Positions 1-10,805 are shown, counted from the stretch's first letter. The stretch is DNA of 64,000 nucleotides from Physcia stellaris (GCA_018902385.1 JABSSW010000039.1:1-64000), one strand, 5' to 3'. Notes: generated from the letters alone by a model not told the origin. A program made the numbers and translations.

Positions 1-1128
1 TGATTGAATTTTTTCGTTTTCGAAATCATAAACCGCGACAAAAATCGAAAATTTCGCAAAAATTGATACGACAAAAATTGATGTAAACGTCGATATTATC
101 GAAACGATTGCAAATGCAAAAATTATTTTGCGTAATTTTTCGACAAATCGTTTTTCAAATAATTCGTTTATCGTAATCATTGAACAAATTGATGATTCGT
201 TTTTGTTTTCATGTTCAAAACATTATTTTGTGATGTTTGATGACATAAAACGATCGAAAATTCGTATTTTTGTATTGAATCGTGATGTTTTTTTTTCGTC
301 ATAATTACAAACATATTTGATTTTTTTGTATTGACGAATTTATTTTTTTTTTTTTTTTAAACAATGATTTAATATCGACGAACGAATAACATTTGCATTT
401 TCAAACGCGGTATACTGATTTATCGACGATTACAATATTTGTTCAAATTTGATAAAATTTATTTGAATTGTCGTCGATTATTGATTTCGTGTTTATACAA
501 TTGCGAACGTATGCATTTGTTTTTTTTGTTTCAAATTAAAATTTTATGAAAAATTTTGCGTTTTGAATCATTGTTCGAATTTGATTTTCGAACGTTTTTA
601 TGACACGTTCTATTACGTCGTTTTGAATGAAATTGTACGAAACGATGTATTGTGAAACAATGTCGATAAATTCACATCAAAAATCGAATATAAATTTTAA
701 TTCTTTGACGTTGTCACAACGTACGATTTGTAATTTTCGTTGAATTTTTAATTTCATTTTCAATTTTCATTTGTTAAAAATTTTTGATGCATCAAATCGT
801 TTGCGAAAAAATAGAATTCATGTTCGTCGAAAATGATTATTCACGATTTTCAAAAAATATTCGTAATCGAGTTTTGAAACGAATAAAAATTCACAAATAT
901 CGATAAATATCAATTTTAATATGTGAATTTTGCGTTCGATTAAACGACGATTATGTGCATTAATCATTTTCGTAATCGCACATATTTTACATAAATCGTT
1001 ACGATTTTCGACGATGAGAATTGATTTGCGTAAAATTGTGATTTTGTGCAAATTTCGAAATTTTGCAAATTTTATATGATCAAAACGTCGATGTCATAAC
1101 TCGTATAAATCACGTTTTTTTTTATTAA

Positions 1129-1206
1129 CATTTGAATCAATATTTGAATCAACATTTGAATCAATATTTGAATCAACATTTGAATCAATATTTGAATCAA
1201 CATTCG
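1129..1206 (-). repeat. 12-bp minisatellite inside pol, left copy
   Basis: A run of 12-bp units (ATTTGAATCAAC alternating with ATTTGAATCAAT), about six and a half units long. On the coding (minus) strand it encodes alternating NVDS/NIDS tetrapeptides. It lies between the protease-like and GAG-pre-integrase regions, where Copia proteins are variable. Confidence 0.92.
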
Positions 1207-2727
1207 ATGATTGAAAATCGATTTCGATATCATTTCGAAAATCAATATTTGCATCGAACAAAATTTCGTTCGAATTCATTATTGTTGACGTTGCAAATGA
1301 AACAAACAAAATTTTAAAAATTCAATTCCAAACATCGTGTTGCTCGTTAACAATGCGTATTTTTTAAATTTTGATGTAATTTTGTCTATTATGTAAACGT
1401 TTTTTTGAACGAATATTCGAAATATTTCAACGTTTTGTTTATTGCGCATTTAACAAATTATCGTGACAAATTTTTTATCAATTTTTTTTTGATAAAATGT
1501 TTGTCGAATAAAAAATTGACGTCGAAATCAAATACATAAAACATTTTCGTCAACGTGTTTTTATCGTTTTTGACGCGTATTATCGTTGAATCACATTGAC
1601 AATACTTTTTTTTTCGATTTTAATCGTGCGTTTTTTAATCGATTTGAAAAATTCATTAAAAAATCGAAAATCGTCAATTATGAAACGAAACGTCAATGTT
1701 TGCAATTCAAACGAATTTGAAAAATTTATTGATCGATTTTTTGAATAAAACGACGATTTTTTCATGTGTTTTTCATTGTTTGAATCGATGTCGATGTCGA
1801 AATTTGAATTGTTGTTGAACGAAAAAAAATCGACGACGTTGTACGTTTTGTGTTTTTTATTTTTACGTAAAAATTTTTTGATTTTTTGTTTTTTCGTTCA
1901 TTTTTTTAATTTTTTCAAAAAATCACATTTTGCGATTCGATGTAAATCATCGCAAAAAAAACATTTCGTTTTTTTCGTTTTAATTTTGAAACGACGAAAA
2001 CTTTTGTCGAAATTGAAAAATCGTCGTTGAAATATGCGATAAAATTGACGACGATTATTTTTGATTATCAATGTCGATTCGACGATTTTGTTCGCAATTT
2101 AATTTGTGTTTTTTTTTTTGCAATTTTTGAATAAATTTATCGACATCGAAATTGTTTTTGCGTCGATGCATCACGAATGACATCGTATTCGACAAATAAA
2201 AATTGTAAAAATGTTTGAAAATGACGTTTTGATTTGAATAAATTCGTTATGTTTGATTGCATGTTTGCAATTTTGCGATTTTTTTTGATGATATCAATGT
2301 AAACGATTTCGATAATCATGTTTGAAAATTTTTTATAATTTATGAATTTTTGCAAATATTGTTTTTCAATTGTAACAAATTTTTGTTTGTATTTGTTGAT
2401 AAAAAATTTTCAAATTTTTTTGAAAATTTTCAATTTCGTCATCAATTTTTGATTATCGTCGTCGATATATTCGATGAATTGATATTGTGTTTTGACGTCG
2501 AATTTTTTTTCAATTTTTTTTTCATCAAAATTCAAATCGACATTTTATTTTGATTTTCGAAAATCATTCGACAACAATTTTGACACATAATTTGAATCGA
2601 CGATCATTCAAATTTTTTCGTTGATAAATCATTGTTTCATTAATTTGAATCATTTTTTGCAATTTTGACGAATAAAAATATCGCAAATTCGACGCGCATT
2701 AAATTTGTTAAATTCGAAATTGTTCAT

Positions 2728-3146
2728 GATGCGTGATATGATATGTAAATATGTATTCGAATGTAAATTTTTTTTATTGTCGTGTGTTTTTTCGTGAAAT
2801 TGTCGATCGAATCGTGTAAATTTTTTTTATTGTTTTAACGCGATCGAACGATGAATTTTTTTCACAATTGTTTGATTTTCGTGATTTCGTGATCGAACGA
2901 TTGACGTTGACAATTACAAAAAATTTATATTAATTCGAATTTCATAATTTATTGAACGAATGTGAATGATTGTCATTGCATTGCATGCAATATTATCGAA
3001 ATTTACGTACAAAAATAAATACAATTTGATTGCGCAAATGTTTTTAATAATAATCGATTTTGACACGTTTCGTTTAATCGATCAATCAAAAATTTTGATT
3101 TTATTCGTATTCATATTTCAATTTTTTGTCATCGTATTTTTCAACA
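2728..3146 (-). repeat. Probable shared LTR (3' of right copy, 5' of left copy) plus leader
   Basis: The right copy and the left copy are joined here. Similarity to the outer end of the array stops exactly after CAACA at 3142-3146, matching CAACA at 8604-8608. Read on the minus strand this is TGTTG, a proper LTR start. The gag start of the left copy is near 2727, so LTR plus leader is at most about 419 bp. Only one LTR lies between the copies, as expected after unequal recombination between LTRs. The inner LTR edge and primer-binding site are not resolvable after mutation. Confidence 0.6.
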
Positions 3147-3488
3147 TTTTCATTCGATAACAATTATGTTCATTGCATTCGTGAATGCGACTTTCATTGA
3201 ATTTCAATTTTTGCATTGATTGTAATTTTCATTGAATGTTAATTCGTGCAACGACGTAATTTTCATTGAATTTCAATTTTTACGTTCATTGATAAAAAAA
3301 ATATTGAATTTTTTCGATCAGAAAATCGAGTTCGAACGATTTCAAAAAAAATCATTTTGAATCATCATGCAATTCAAATTTGAACACGATCAACGAATTT
3401 TTGTTTTCGATCATGATTCGTCAAATGTGTACGATTGAATCATCAACATTTTAACATGAAAAAAGCAATTTTGATTATTGAGAAAAAT

Positions 3489-3815
3489 TTAATTGATTTT
3501 CGATTTTTTCAGTCTCAATTGTTTCACGAATTTTTTGAATTTATTTTTTGACAATGATTTAATCAAATCATCGATTATCATATTTGCATTTGAAACGTAA
3601 TTCAATTGAATCAAATTTTTCTGATGCAAATTTTTGATGTTATGATAAATTACATCAATGTGTTTTGATCGTTCGTAAATATGTGCGTTTTTGATTAACA
3701 AATTAACGATTTGATTATTTTTCAAAAATTGCATTGATGAACAAATTTTATGTTTATCGTTTTGAATGATTGTTATTTGATTCAATTCGATTTCGAAATA
3801 TTTGATGAAATTCAA
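3489..3815 (-). pseudogene. Copia RNase H C-terminal remnant
   Basis: This 108-codon frame matches the end of Copia polyproteins: a former DNQ-A-I segment reading NNQIVNLL, then SKHIDV-YH, then a former ADILTKPL-like motif reading IDDLIKSL. It is the 3' coding end of the right copy and is followed on its left by a non-coding stretch leading to the shared LTR. Confidence 0.82.
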
Positions 3816-4145
3816 ATTTCGAAAAAATTGTGTTATTTATAGTTTTTTTTTAACGCATGTCGATAAAATCATATATTCGATTTCAATAATTGAAATAACG
3901 ATCGATTTTTGTTTACGATTCATTCATGATATTGATTTTTCAACGAACATGTAAACGTATTCGAAAATCGATTTTTTGTTCAATTTATCGATTGCGTAAT
4001 CAAAATTCGAATAAATTTTGATTTTGAAATTTTCATTGTTGTTCAATTTCAAATCGTATACAAAATTTAAATCGATGATCGATCGAATGTAACGAAACAG
4101 AATTTTCATTATTTTGTCATGATATTTCGCAAAATCATTGAAATA

Positions 4146-4943
4146 TTAATTTAATCGTTTTAATGCGAAAACGATATTTGAACGAATGTGTATGACAACA
4201 TACATAAGTTTTTCGATTTTGTGTTGATAATTTTTTGAATCAATTCGTTCGTCGTTCGATTCAATTGATTTGAATGAATCGTAATCGTTCATGAATAATT
4301 TCGTACGTTCGTGTTTATCGATATTTATATGCAATTCATTCAATATTTCGCTCAAATAATAAATTTGATTCAATCGAATAATTCGTTTTTTACGATCGCG
4401 AATGATTTTAATGTCAAAAATTTTTTGCATTTTTCTCAAATTTTTGATTTTGAATATTTTTTTGAATTCATTTTTGAATCAATTGATTTGCTCGTTGAAT
4501 TTGACGACAACAAAAATGTCATTCACGTAAAAAAATAGTATGATTTTTCGTTTTTTATAACGAAACATACATGAATCAATCGAAATTTGTTCGAAATTCA
4601 ATTTGTGCAATTTTTTTACGCAACGTTCGTGTCAATTTTTAGTTGTTTGTTTCAATTCATAAAAATTTCAACGAATCAAAAATGTTTGTTCGAAAAATAA
4701 ATTTACGTCGAATGACGATTTCATGTAAATTATTTTTTTTAAAAATGATTTCGTGAAAACATTGTTGACGTTTATTTGATGACATTCGAGATTTTTCAAC
4801 GCAACGATGACGAAAAACAAACGAAAAATATCGAATTTGACAATTGAAACAAAAATATTTGTATAATTTATTTCATATATTTGCGAAAAATTTTTTGCAA
4901 CGAATTTGATTTTCAATTTGTTCAACGTATCATTCATATGCAT
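4146..4943 (-). pseudogene. Copia reverse transcriptase remnant
   Basis: The 4943-4668 frame matches the N-terminal part of RVT_2: AK-x-FSQ with Asn for the conserved Gly, then FRLFFVIVAL and a V-N-N-x-F region. The 4439-4146 frame matches the C-terminal part, including the segment after the YVDD region and the R-S-N-I-V-F-A motif that precedes RNase H. The middle is broken by stops and frameshifts. It is not functional. Confidence 0.8.
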
Positions 4944-5639
4944 TTTGATTTTGAATATTCATTTATTGATGACGATATTGACGTTTTTCGATGAAATGAC
5001 GACGTTTTAAATTTTATTAATTATTAACGTCGTCAATTCGATTTGAATAATTTCGAATCAAAATTTATTTCAAATGAAATGATTGACAATTTTTTGATAA
5101 TTTTCGAACACAAATATGATTAATTTTTCAACGAATTGTCGATTTGTGTTTTTTGTTGTTGCAAACAAAATTCATTCATCGTGTTCGCACATATCAAAAT
5201 TTTTAATCAAAAATGTCATCATGACGCGTACAATTTTGTTGCGATGTTCATTTCGTTTTTTTTCGTTCGTGATATTTCGTTTACGTTTAAAAATTATCAC
5301 GTGAAAAAATTGTTGCATCATGCGTGAAAATTTCGTGAAAAATGTTAATTTAACACGCGTTTGAATTGTTGATTTCGTCGTAAATTTGTTGATTTCATTT
5401 TTTTCATTTGATGTATCGATGAATTCATCGTTTTTTTTCATGTGCATTGATTGAATTTTTTTTTCGTTTTTCGAAATCATAAACGCAACAAAAATCGAAA
5501 ATTTCGCAAAAATTGATGCAACAAAAATTGATGTAAACGTCGATGTTATCGAAACGATTGCAAATGCAAAAATTATTTTGCGTAATTTTTCGACAAATCG
5601 TTTTTCAAATAATTCGTTCATCGTAATCGTGAACAAATT

Positions 5640-6500
5640 CAATGATTCGTTTTTTCATTTTTCATATTCAAAAAACATTATTTTGTGATGTTTGATGACA
5701 TCACGACGATCAAAAATTCATATTTTGTATTGAATCGTGATGTTTTCGTCATAATTTATAAACACATTTAATTTTTTTGTATTGACGAATTTGTTTTTTT
5801 TATTTTTTTCAAACAATGATTTAATATCGACGAGCGAATAACATTTGCATTTTCAAACGCGTATGTAATTTATCGACGATTTAATATTTGTTCAAATTTC
5901 AATAAAATTTGTTGAATTGTCGTCGATTATTGATTTCGTGTTTATACGATTGCGAACGTATGCATTTGTTTTTTTTGTTTCAAATTAAAATTTTATGAAA
6001 AATTTTGCGTTTTGAATCATTGTTCGAATTTGATTTTCGAACGTTTTTATGACACGTTCTATTACGTCGTTCTGAATGAAATTGTACGAAACGATGTATT
6101 GTAAAACAATGTCGATAAATTTACATCAAAAATCGAATATAAATTTTAATTTTTTGACGTTGTCACAACGTACGATTTGTAATTTTCGTTGAATTTTTAA
6201 TTTCATTTTCAATTTTCATTTGTTAAAAATTTTTGATGCATCAAATCGTTTGCGAAAAAATAAAATTCATGTTCGTCGAAAATGATTATTCACGATTTTC
6301 AAAAAATATTCGTAATCGAGTTTTGAAACGAATAAAAATTCACAAATATCGATAAATATCAATTTCAATATGTGAATTTTGCGTTCGATTAAACGACGAT
6401 TATGTGCATTAATCATTTTCGTAATCGCACATATTTTACATGAATCGTTGCGATTTTCGACGATGAGAATTGATTTGCGTAAAATTGTAATTTTGTGCAA
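5640..6500 (-). pseudogene. Copia GAG-pre-integrase and integrase remnant
   Basis: The 6500-6267 frame carries the pre-integrase CxxC and the start of the integrase core. The conserved D-[IV]-C-G-P motif reads DICEFLF, so Gly has become Glu and Pro has become a hydrophobic residue, as expected from G-to-A and C-to-T change. YEYFLKIV, with Asn in place of the usual Asp pair, follows. The rest of the core down to 5640 is broken by stops. The same frame is present in the left copy at 1051-818. Confidence 0.8.
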
Positions 6501-6542
6501 ATTTCGAAATTTTGCAAATTTTATATGATCAAAACGTCGATG

Positions 6543-7037
6543 TTATAATTCGTATAAATCACGTTTTTTTTGATTAACATTTGAATCAATATTTGAATCA
6601 ACATTTGAATCAATATTTGAATCAACATTTGAATCAATATTTGAATCAACATTCGATAATTGAAAATCGATTTCGATATTATTTCGAAAATCAATATTTG
6701 CATCGAGCAAAATTTCGTTCGAATTCATTATTGTTGACGTTGCAAATGAAACAAACAAAATTTTAAAAAATTCAATTGCAAACATCGTGTTGCTCGTTAA
6801 CAATGCGTATTTTTTAAATTTTGATGTAATTTTGTCTATTATGTAAACATTTTTTTGAACGAATGTTCGAAATATTTCAACGTTTTGTTTATTGCGCATG
6901 AACAAATTATCGTTATTGAAATTTTTTATCAATTTTTTTTTGATAAAATGTTTGTCGAATAAAAAATTGACGTCGAAATCAAATACATAAAACATTTTCG
7001 TCAATGTGTTTTCATCGTTTTTGACGCGTATCATCAT
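6543..7037 (-). pseudogene. Copia protease-like to pre-integrase remnant
   Basis: This 164-codon stretch matches the end of the Copia aspartic protease and its C-terminal region (valine/phenylalanine-rich, with an LFDKHF-like segment where families have LxSxxxL). It is followed by a spacer and then the 12-bp minisatellite coding alternating Asn-Val/Ile-Asp-Ser. The product is in frame but carries many radical substitutions. It continues into the GAG-pre-integrase domain at 6500. Confidence 0.7.
6578..6655 (-). repeat. 12-bp minisatellite inside pol, right copy
   Basis: This is the same alternating 12-bp array as at 1129-1206, with the same copy number and phase. It shows that the array was present before the two copies separated. 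It encodes NVDS/NIDS repeats on the minus strand. Confidence 0.92.
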
Positions 7038-7299
7038 TGAATCACATTAATTTGAATACAATTTTTTTTTTCGATTTTAATCGTGCGTTTTTTAATCGAT
7101 TTGAAAAATTCATTAAAAAATCGAAAATCGTCAATTATGTGAAACGAAACGTCAATGTTTGCAATTCAAACGAATTTGAAAAATTTATTGATCAATTTTT
7201 TGAATAAAATGACGATTTTTTTCATGTGTTTTTCATTGTTTGAATCGATGTCGATGTCGAAATTTGAATTGTTGTTGAACGAAAAAAAATCGACGACGT

Positions 7300-8189
7300 T
7301 GTACGTTTTGTGTTTTTTATTTTTACGTAAAAATTTTTTGATTTTTTGTTTTTTCGTTCATTTTTTTAATTTTTTCAAAAAATCACATTTTGCGATTCGA
7401 TGTAAATCATCGCAAAAAAAACATTTCGTTTTTTTCGTTTTAATTTTGAAACGACGAAAACTTTTGTCGAAATTGAAAAATCGTCGTTGAAATATGCGAT
7501 AAAATTGACGACGATTATTTTTGATTATCAATGTCGATTCGACGATTTTGTTCGCAATGAATTGTGTTTTTTTTTTTTTGCAATTTTTGAATAAATTTAT
7601 CGACATCGAAATTGTTTTGTGCGTCGATTGCATCACGAATGACATCGTATTCGACAAATAAAAATTGTAAAAATGTTTGAAAATGACGTTTTGATTTGAA
7701 TAAATTCGTTATGTTTGATTGCATGTTTGCAATTTTGCGATTTTTTTTGATAATATCAATGTAAACGATTTCGATAATCATGTTTGAAAATTTTTTATAA
7801 TTCATGAATTTTTGCAAATATTGTTTTTCAATTGTAACAAATTTTTGTTTGTATTTGTTGATAAAAATTTTTCAAATTTTTTTGAAAATTTTCAATTTCG
7901 TCATCAATTTTTGATTATCGTCGTCGATACATTCGATGAATTGATATTGTGTTTTGACGTCGAATTTTTTTTCAATTTTTTTTTCATCAAAATTCAAATC
8001 GACATTTTATTTTGATTTTCGAAAATCATTCGACAACAATTTTGACACATAATTTGAATCGACGATCATTCAAATTTTTTCGTCGATAAATCATTGTTTC
8101 ATTAATTTGAATCATTTTTCGCAATTTTGACGAATAAAAATATCGCAAATTCGACGCGCGTTAAATTTGTTGAATTCGAAATCGTTCAT
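7300..8189 (-). pseudogene. Copia gag remnant (UBN2-type with zinc knuckle)
   Basis: The start is set at the ATG near 8189. The first part carries three in-frame TGA codons at former Trp positions. The 7817-7515 segment matches the central Gag (UBN2/retrotran_gag) domain of Copia elements. After a frameshift near 7560-7580, in a long T/A run, the frame 7657-7358 carries a CCHC zinc knuckle (CFFC, then H and C). The left copy shows the same break points, except that its Gag segment is shorter. This is a dead nucleocapsid gene. Confidence 0.8.
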
Positions 8190-8608
8190 GATGCGTGATG
8201 TGATATATAAATATGTATTCGAATGTAAATTTTCTTTATTGTCGTGTGTTTTTTCGTGAAATTGTCGATCGAATCGTGTAAATTTTTTTTATTGTTTTAA
8301 CGCGATCGAACGATGAATTTTTCTCACAATTGTTTGATTTTCGTGATTTCGTGATCGAACGATTGACGTTGACAATCACAAAAAATTTATGCTAATTCGA
8401 ATTTCATAATTTATTGAACGAATGTGAATGATTGTCATTGTATTGCATGCAATATTATCGAAATTTACGTACAAAAATAAATACAATTTGATTGCGCAAA
8501 TGTTTTTAATAATAATCGATTTTGACACGTTTCGTTTAGTCGATCAATCAGAAGTTTTGATTCTATTCGTGCTCATATTTCAGTTTTTTGTCATCGTACT
8601 TTTCAACA
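8190..8608 (-). repeat. Probable 5' LTR plus leader of right Copia copy
   Basis: This segment lies upstream of the right-copy gag start (about 8189) and is collinear with 2728-3146. It ends at CAACA (8604-8608), where the sequence switches abruptly to an unrelated plus-strand Copia fragment. The LTR is somewhere inside this interval; its inner boundary is not visible. Confidence 0.58.
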
Positions 8609-10312
8609 GACAACATTGTTGATTTTCAATCAATTTCAATTGCAAACGTTGAATTTGATACAATCAATCTCGTTTCATTGTTGATCGATTACGTCGAAAA
8701 CATCGACGTTTTCTCGTTCGAAAAACTCATAACAATGTTGACGATCGACGAGAAAAAATCAAATAATTACAACGACGTCGCACGAAATTTTCACTTCTCA
8801 CAATAATTAGAAATAATAAGAAAAGAATTCGATTCTCTATCGAAAAATCACATTTGAAATTTAATAAATTTCACGTTCGATGAAAGAAAATCGTTGAACG
8901 ATAAATGAATTTACAAATTCAAACGCAATGTCGATGACGTTGTAATACGATACAAAGTTAAATGATGCGTTAAAGATTTTCTACAACAATACGACATTGA
9001 TTTTGATCAAATTTTTGTTTTCGTCGTCAAATCAATGATTTTTCGAATTCTATTCGTCGTTGTCGTCTTTTTGAATTTGAAAATTAAACAAATGAACGTG
9101 AAAATTGCGTTTTTATACAAATTCATTGATTCAAATATTTACGTTAAATATTCGATTGAATGTAACAATGACAAAACTATTTGCAAATTGAACAAAGCAT
9201 TGTATGATTTGAAATAATCATTCAAATTTTGATATAAACGTTTGTTCGAATTTTTTTTACAAAAATTAATTTTCAATTTTTTCGACGCGAATCAAAACAT
9301 ATTCGTCACGAATGTTGATTTCAAAAATTTTATCATTATTACATGAATCGATGATATCAAAATCATTGTTTTCAATAAAATCATGATTAACAAAGCAAAA
9401 ACAAAATTCAATAACGTTTTCGACATGATTGATTTTGAATCAATAAATTTCTATTTTGATATGATCATTTTCAAAAATCGCGAAATGCACATAATTCGTT
9501 TTAATCAAAAAACATATATTCAACGCGTCGTTAAAAAATTCGATTTACAAAATGCGAAATCAATTCGAACATTCATGAAAAAATTATTTGATTCAATTTT
9601 CAACGTTAATCAAATCATCGATCAAAATATCAAACAATATCAAACAATGATGAATTCAATCATGTTTGCAATGATAAAAATTAAATCAAATATAACAAAT
9701 GCGATTTTCATAATCAATCGATTTGTTCAAAATTTCAATTCTAATTATATCAAAACAATCAAACGTGTTATAATTTATTTCAATTTCACGATCGATTTTT
9801 GCATAGTTTACGACGATAATTTCAACAAAAAATTAAACATCGAAACATATTGCGATGCAAATTGAGTTCGTGACAAAATTTTCAAAAAATTCATCGAAAC
9901 ATATCTGTTTTTATTAAACGACGATTCGATAAATTGAATGTCAAAATTTCAATTTATCGTGATCACGTTTATTTGCGTCGTCGAATATATGATCATATCA
10001 TTCGTCGTCAAAAAAATTATTTGATTCAAACAATTACTCGTTGATTTACAAATTCAAAATCAATCGAACAATTACGTCAAAATATTAATAAATATTGACA
10101 ATCAAAACGTCAAAGCATTCAATGAAAATTCAATACATCATAATCGTATCAAACACGTCGACATCGTATATCATTATATAAAAAACGAAATTAAAAAAAA
10201 TCGCATTGAATTCAAATACATAACGATCGACATCATGTCAATCGACGATTTCATCAAATTTCTATTTTCGTTCAAATATCAACGATTTATCGACATGTTC
10301 GAAATGAATTAA
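8609..10312 (+). mobile_element. 5'-truncated Copia fragment (RT and RNase H), opposite strand
   Basis: The plus-strand frame starts in the integrase-RT linker and continues through RT: K-x-F-L-Q-x-Y-D-I-D near 8965-9010, FRILF near 9038-9052, LNKALYDLK near 9190-9217 with Asp for the usual Gly. It then covers the C-terminal RT (9383-9865), a former D-A-D-W-x-G-D, and RNase H up to a stop at 10310-10312. Trp codons have become TGA at 8906, 8963, 9230, 9344, 9863, 9935 and 10022; one former Gln is TAA near 9215. Residual AG, CT and CC dinucleotides are more common than to the left, so it is mutated less completely. By inference, the minus-strand array inserted into this element. Confidence 0.85.
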
Positions 10313-10732
10313 ACATCATGATTTTATATTTTTGCAAATTCGAAAAAAAATGTTGAAATAAACTCATCATCAAAAACAATGTCAAAACGTTATTCTATTA
10401 TAGATTAGCGTGCAAACTCTGTACAATAATTCACATTCATCACATGTACGATAGATAGTATTATCATGAATATAAGCACGTTGCACTCTACATATCTGTA
10501 ACAGATACCATGTGCACATCTCCGCCTCATTTACATCATTTGGTGTATCAATGATCAACCCATCTGGTGTGTGAAGATTTACTAAACCGTATCCTGATTT
10601 TGTTGATCAATTTATTACCAATCAACTTGCTCCGAGTCGCGCGCAAGAAGCATCGCTTACCTGCCTTCCACCAGCGCAAGCGATTACCGACAAGCGATTA
10701 TAGCTACAGGATCATGCTATTTGTAATGGAGG

Positions 10733-10740
10733 ACATATAA
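10733..10740 (+). promoter_or_regulatory. TATA-like element upstream of secreted hydrolase
   Basis: CATATAAG lies about 70 bp upstream of the ATG at 10806, the distance expected of a fungal TATA box with a short 5' leader. It is the first promoter-like element after the AT-rich block. Confidence 0.4.
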
Positions 10741-10805
10741 GAATACTGTGAGGCTTGGGTGTTCAGTAACCAGTTTCAACTGCTAGCTTTTGACTTGAAG
10801 TCACA

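Larger units (their letters stand above)
1..3146 (-). mobile_element. Ty1/Copia element, left copy, cut by window start
   Basis: This minus-strand copy runs from its 5' end at 3146 down through gag (start near 2727), the protease-like region (about 1560-1320) and the GAG-pre-integrase and integrase start (818-1051), then leaves the window. It matches 5449-8608 almost base for base, with an offset of 5449 growing to 5462 through small indels. The zinc-binding CxxC and the following integrase start are readable at 818-1051, with conserved Gly and Pro replaced by Glu and Phe/Leu. Gag is interrupted by TGA codons where Trp would be expected. Differences between the copies are mostly transitions. 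It is non-autonomous as it stands. Confidence 0.88.
2728..8608 (-). mobile_element. Ty1/Copia element, near-complete right copy
   Basis: Reading leftwards from 8608, the order is LTR plus leader, gag (start about 8189), protease-like region (about 7037-6700), GAG-pre-integrase and integrase (6500 to about 5640), linker (5642-5172), reverse transcriptase (4943-4146) and RNase H (3815-3489), then a 3' untranslated stretch and the LTR shared with the left copy. The order Pro-Int-RT-RH identifies Copia rather than Gypsy. The full length of about 5.5-5.9 kb is normal for the family. All domains carry Gly to Glu/Asn/Asp and Pro to Phe/Leu/Ser changes plus stops, so the element is dead. The exact left LTR edge could not be fixed. 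Confidence 0.87.
1..10390. repeat. AT-rich block of hypermutated Copia retrotransposons
   Basis: The block is AT-rich throughout and holds no intact gene. Almost every C is followed by A or G, and almost every G is preceded by T or C. CC, CT, AG and GG are therefore nearly missing, while CA, TG and CG are frequent. The only coding signals are broken Ty1/Copia Gag-Pol fragments with many stops. Composition returns to normal within a few tens of bases near 10390. By inference this is a silenced transposon nest shaped by a RIP-like cytosine-deamination process with an unusual target context. The left edge lies outside the window. Confidence 0.93.

Noticed and set aside
1129-1206. CRISPR array
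   Set aside because: The 12-bp units are contiguous without spacers, lie inside a retrotransposon frame, and the genome is fungal.
1764-2030. Plus-strand open frames of 60-110 codons in the AT-rich block (also 7155-7490)
   Set aside because: They are antisense shadows of gag-pol remnants, Phe/Leu-rich because T runs dominate; they have no family features.
1-10390. Mitochondrial origin, suggested by high AT and TGA at Trp positions
   Set aside because: The block encodes Gag, integrase, RT and RNase H of a Copia element, carries many radical Gly and Pro changes, and is joined to ordinary nuclear genes. Mutation explains TGA better than a mitochondrial code.
1-10390. Classical CpA-directed RIP as the cause of AT richness
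   Set aside because: CpA and TpG are abundant and Trp codons become TGA, the opposite of what CpA targeting gives.
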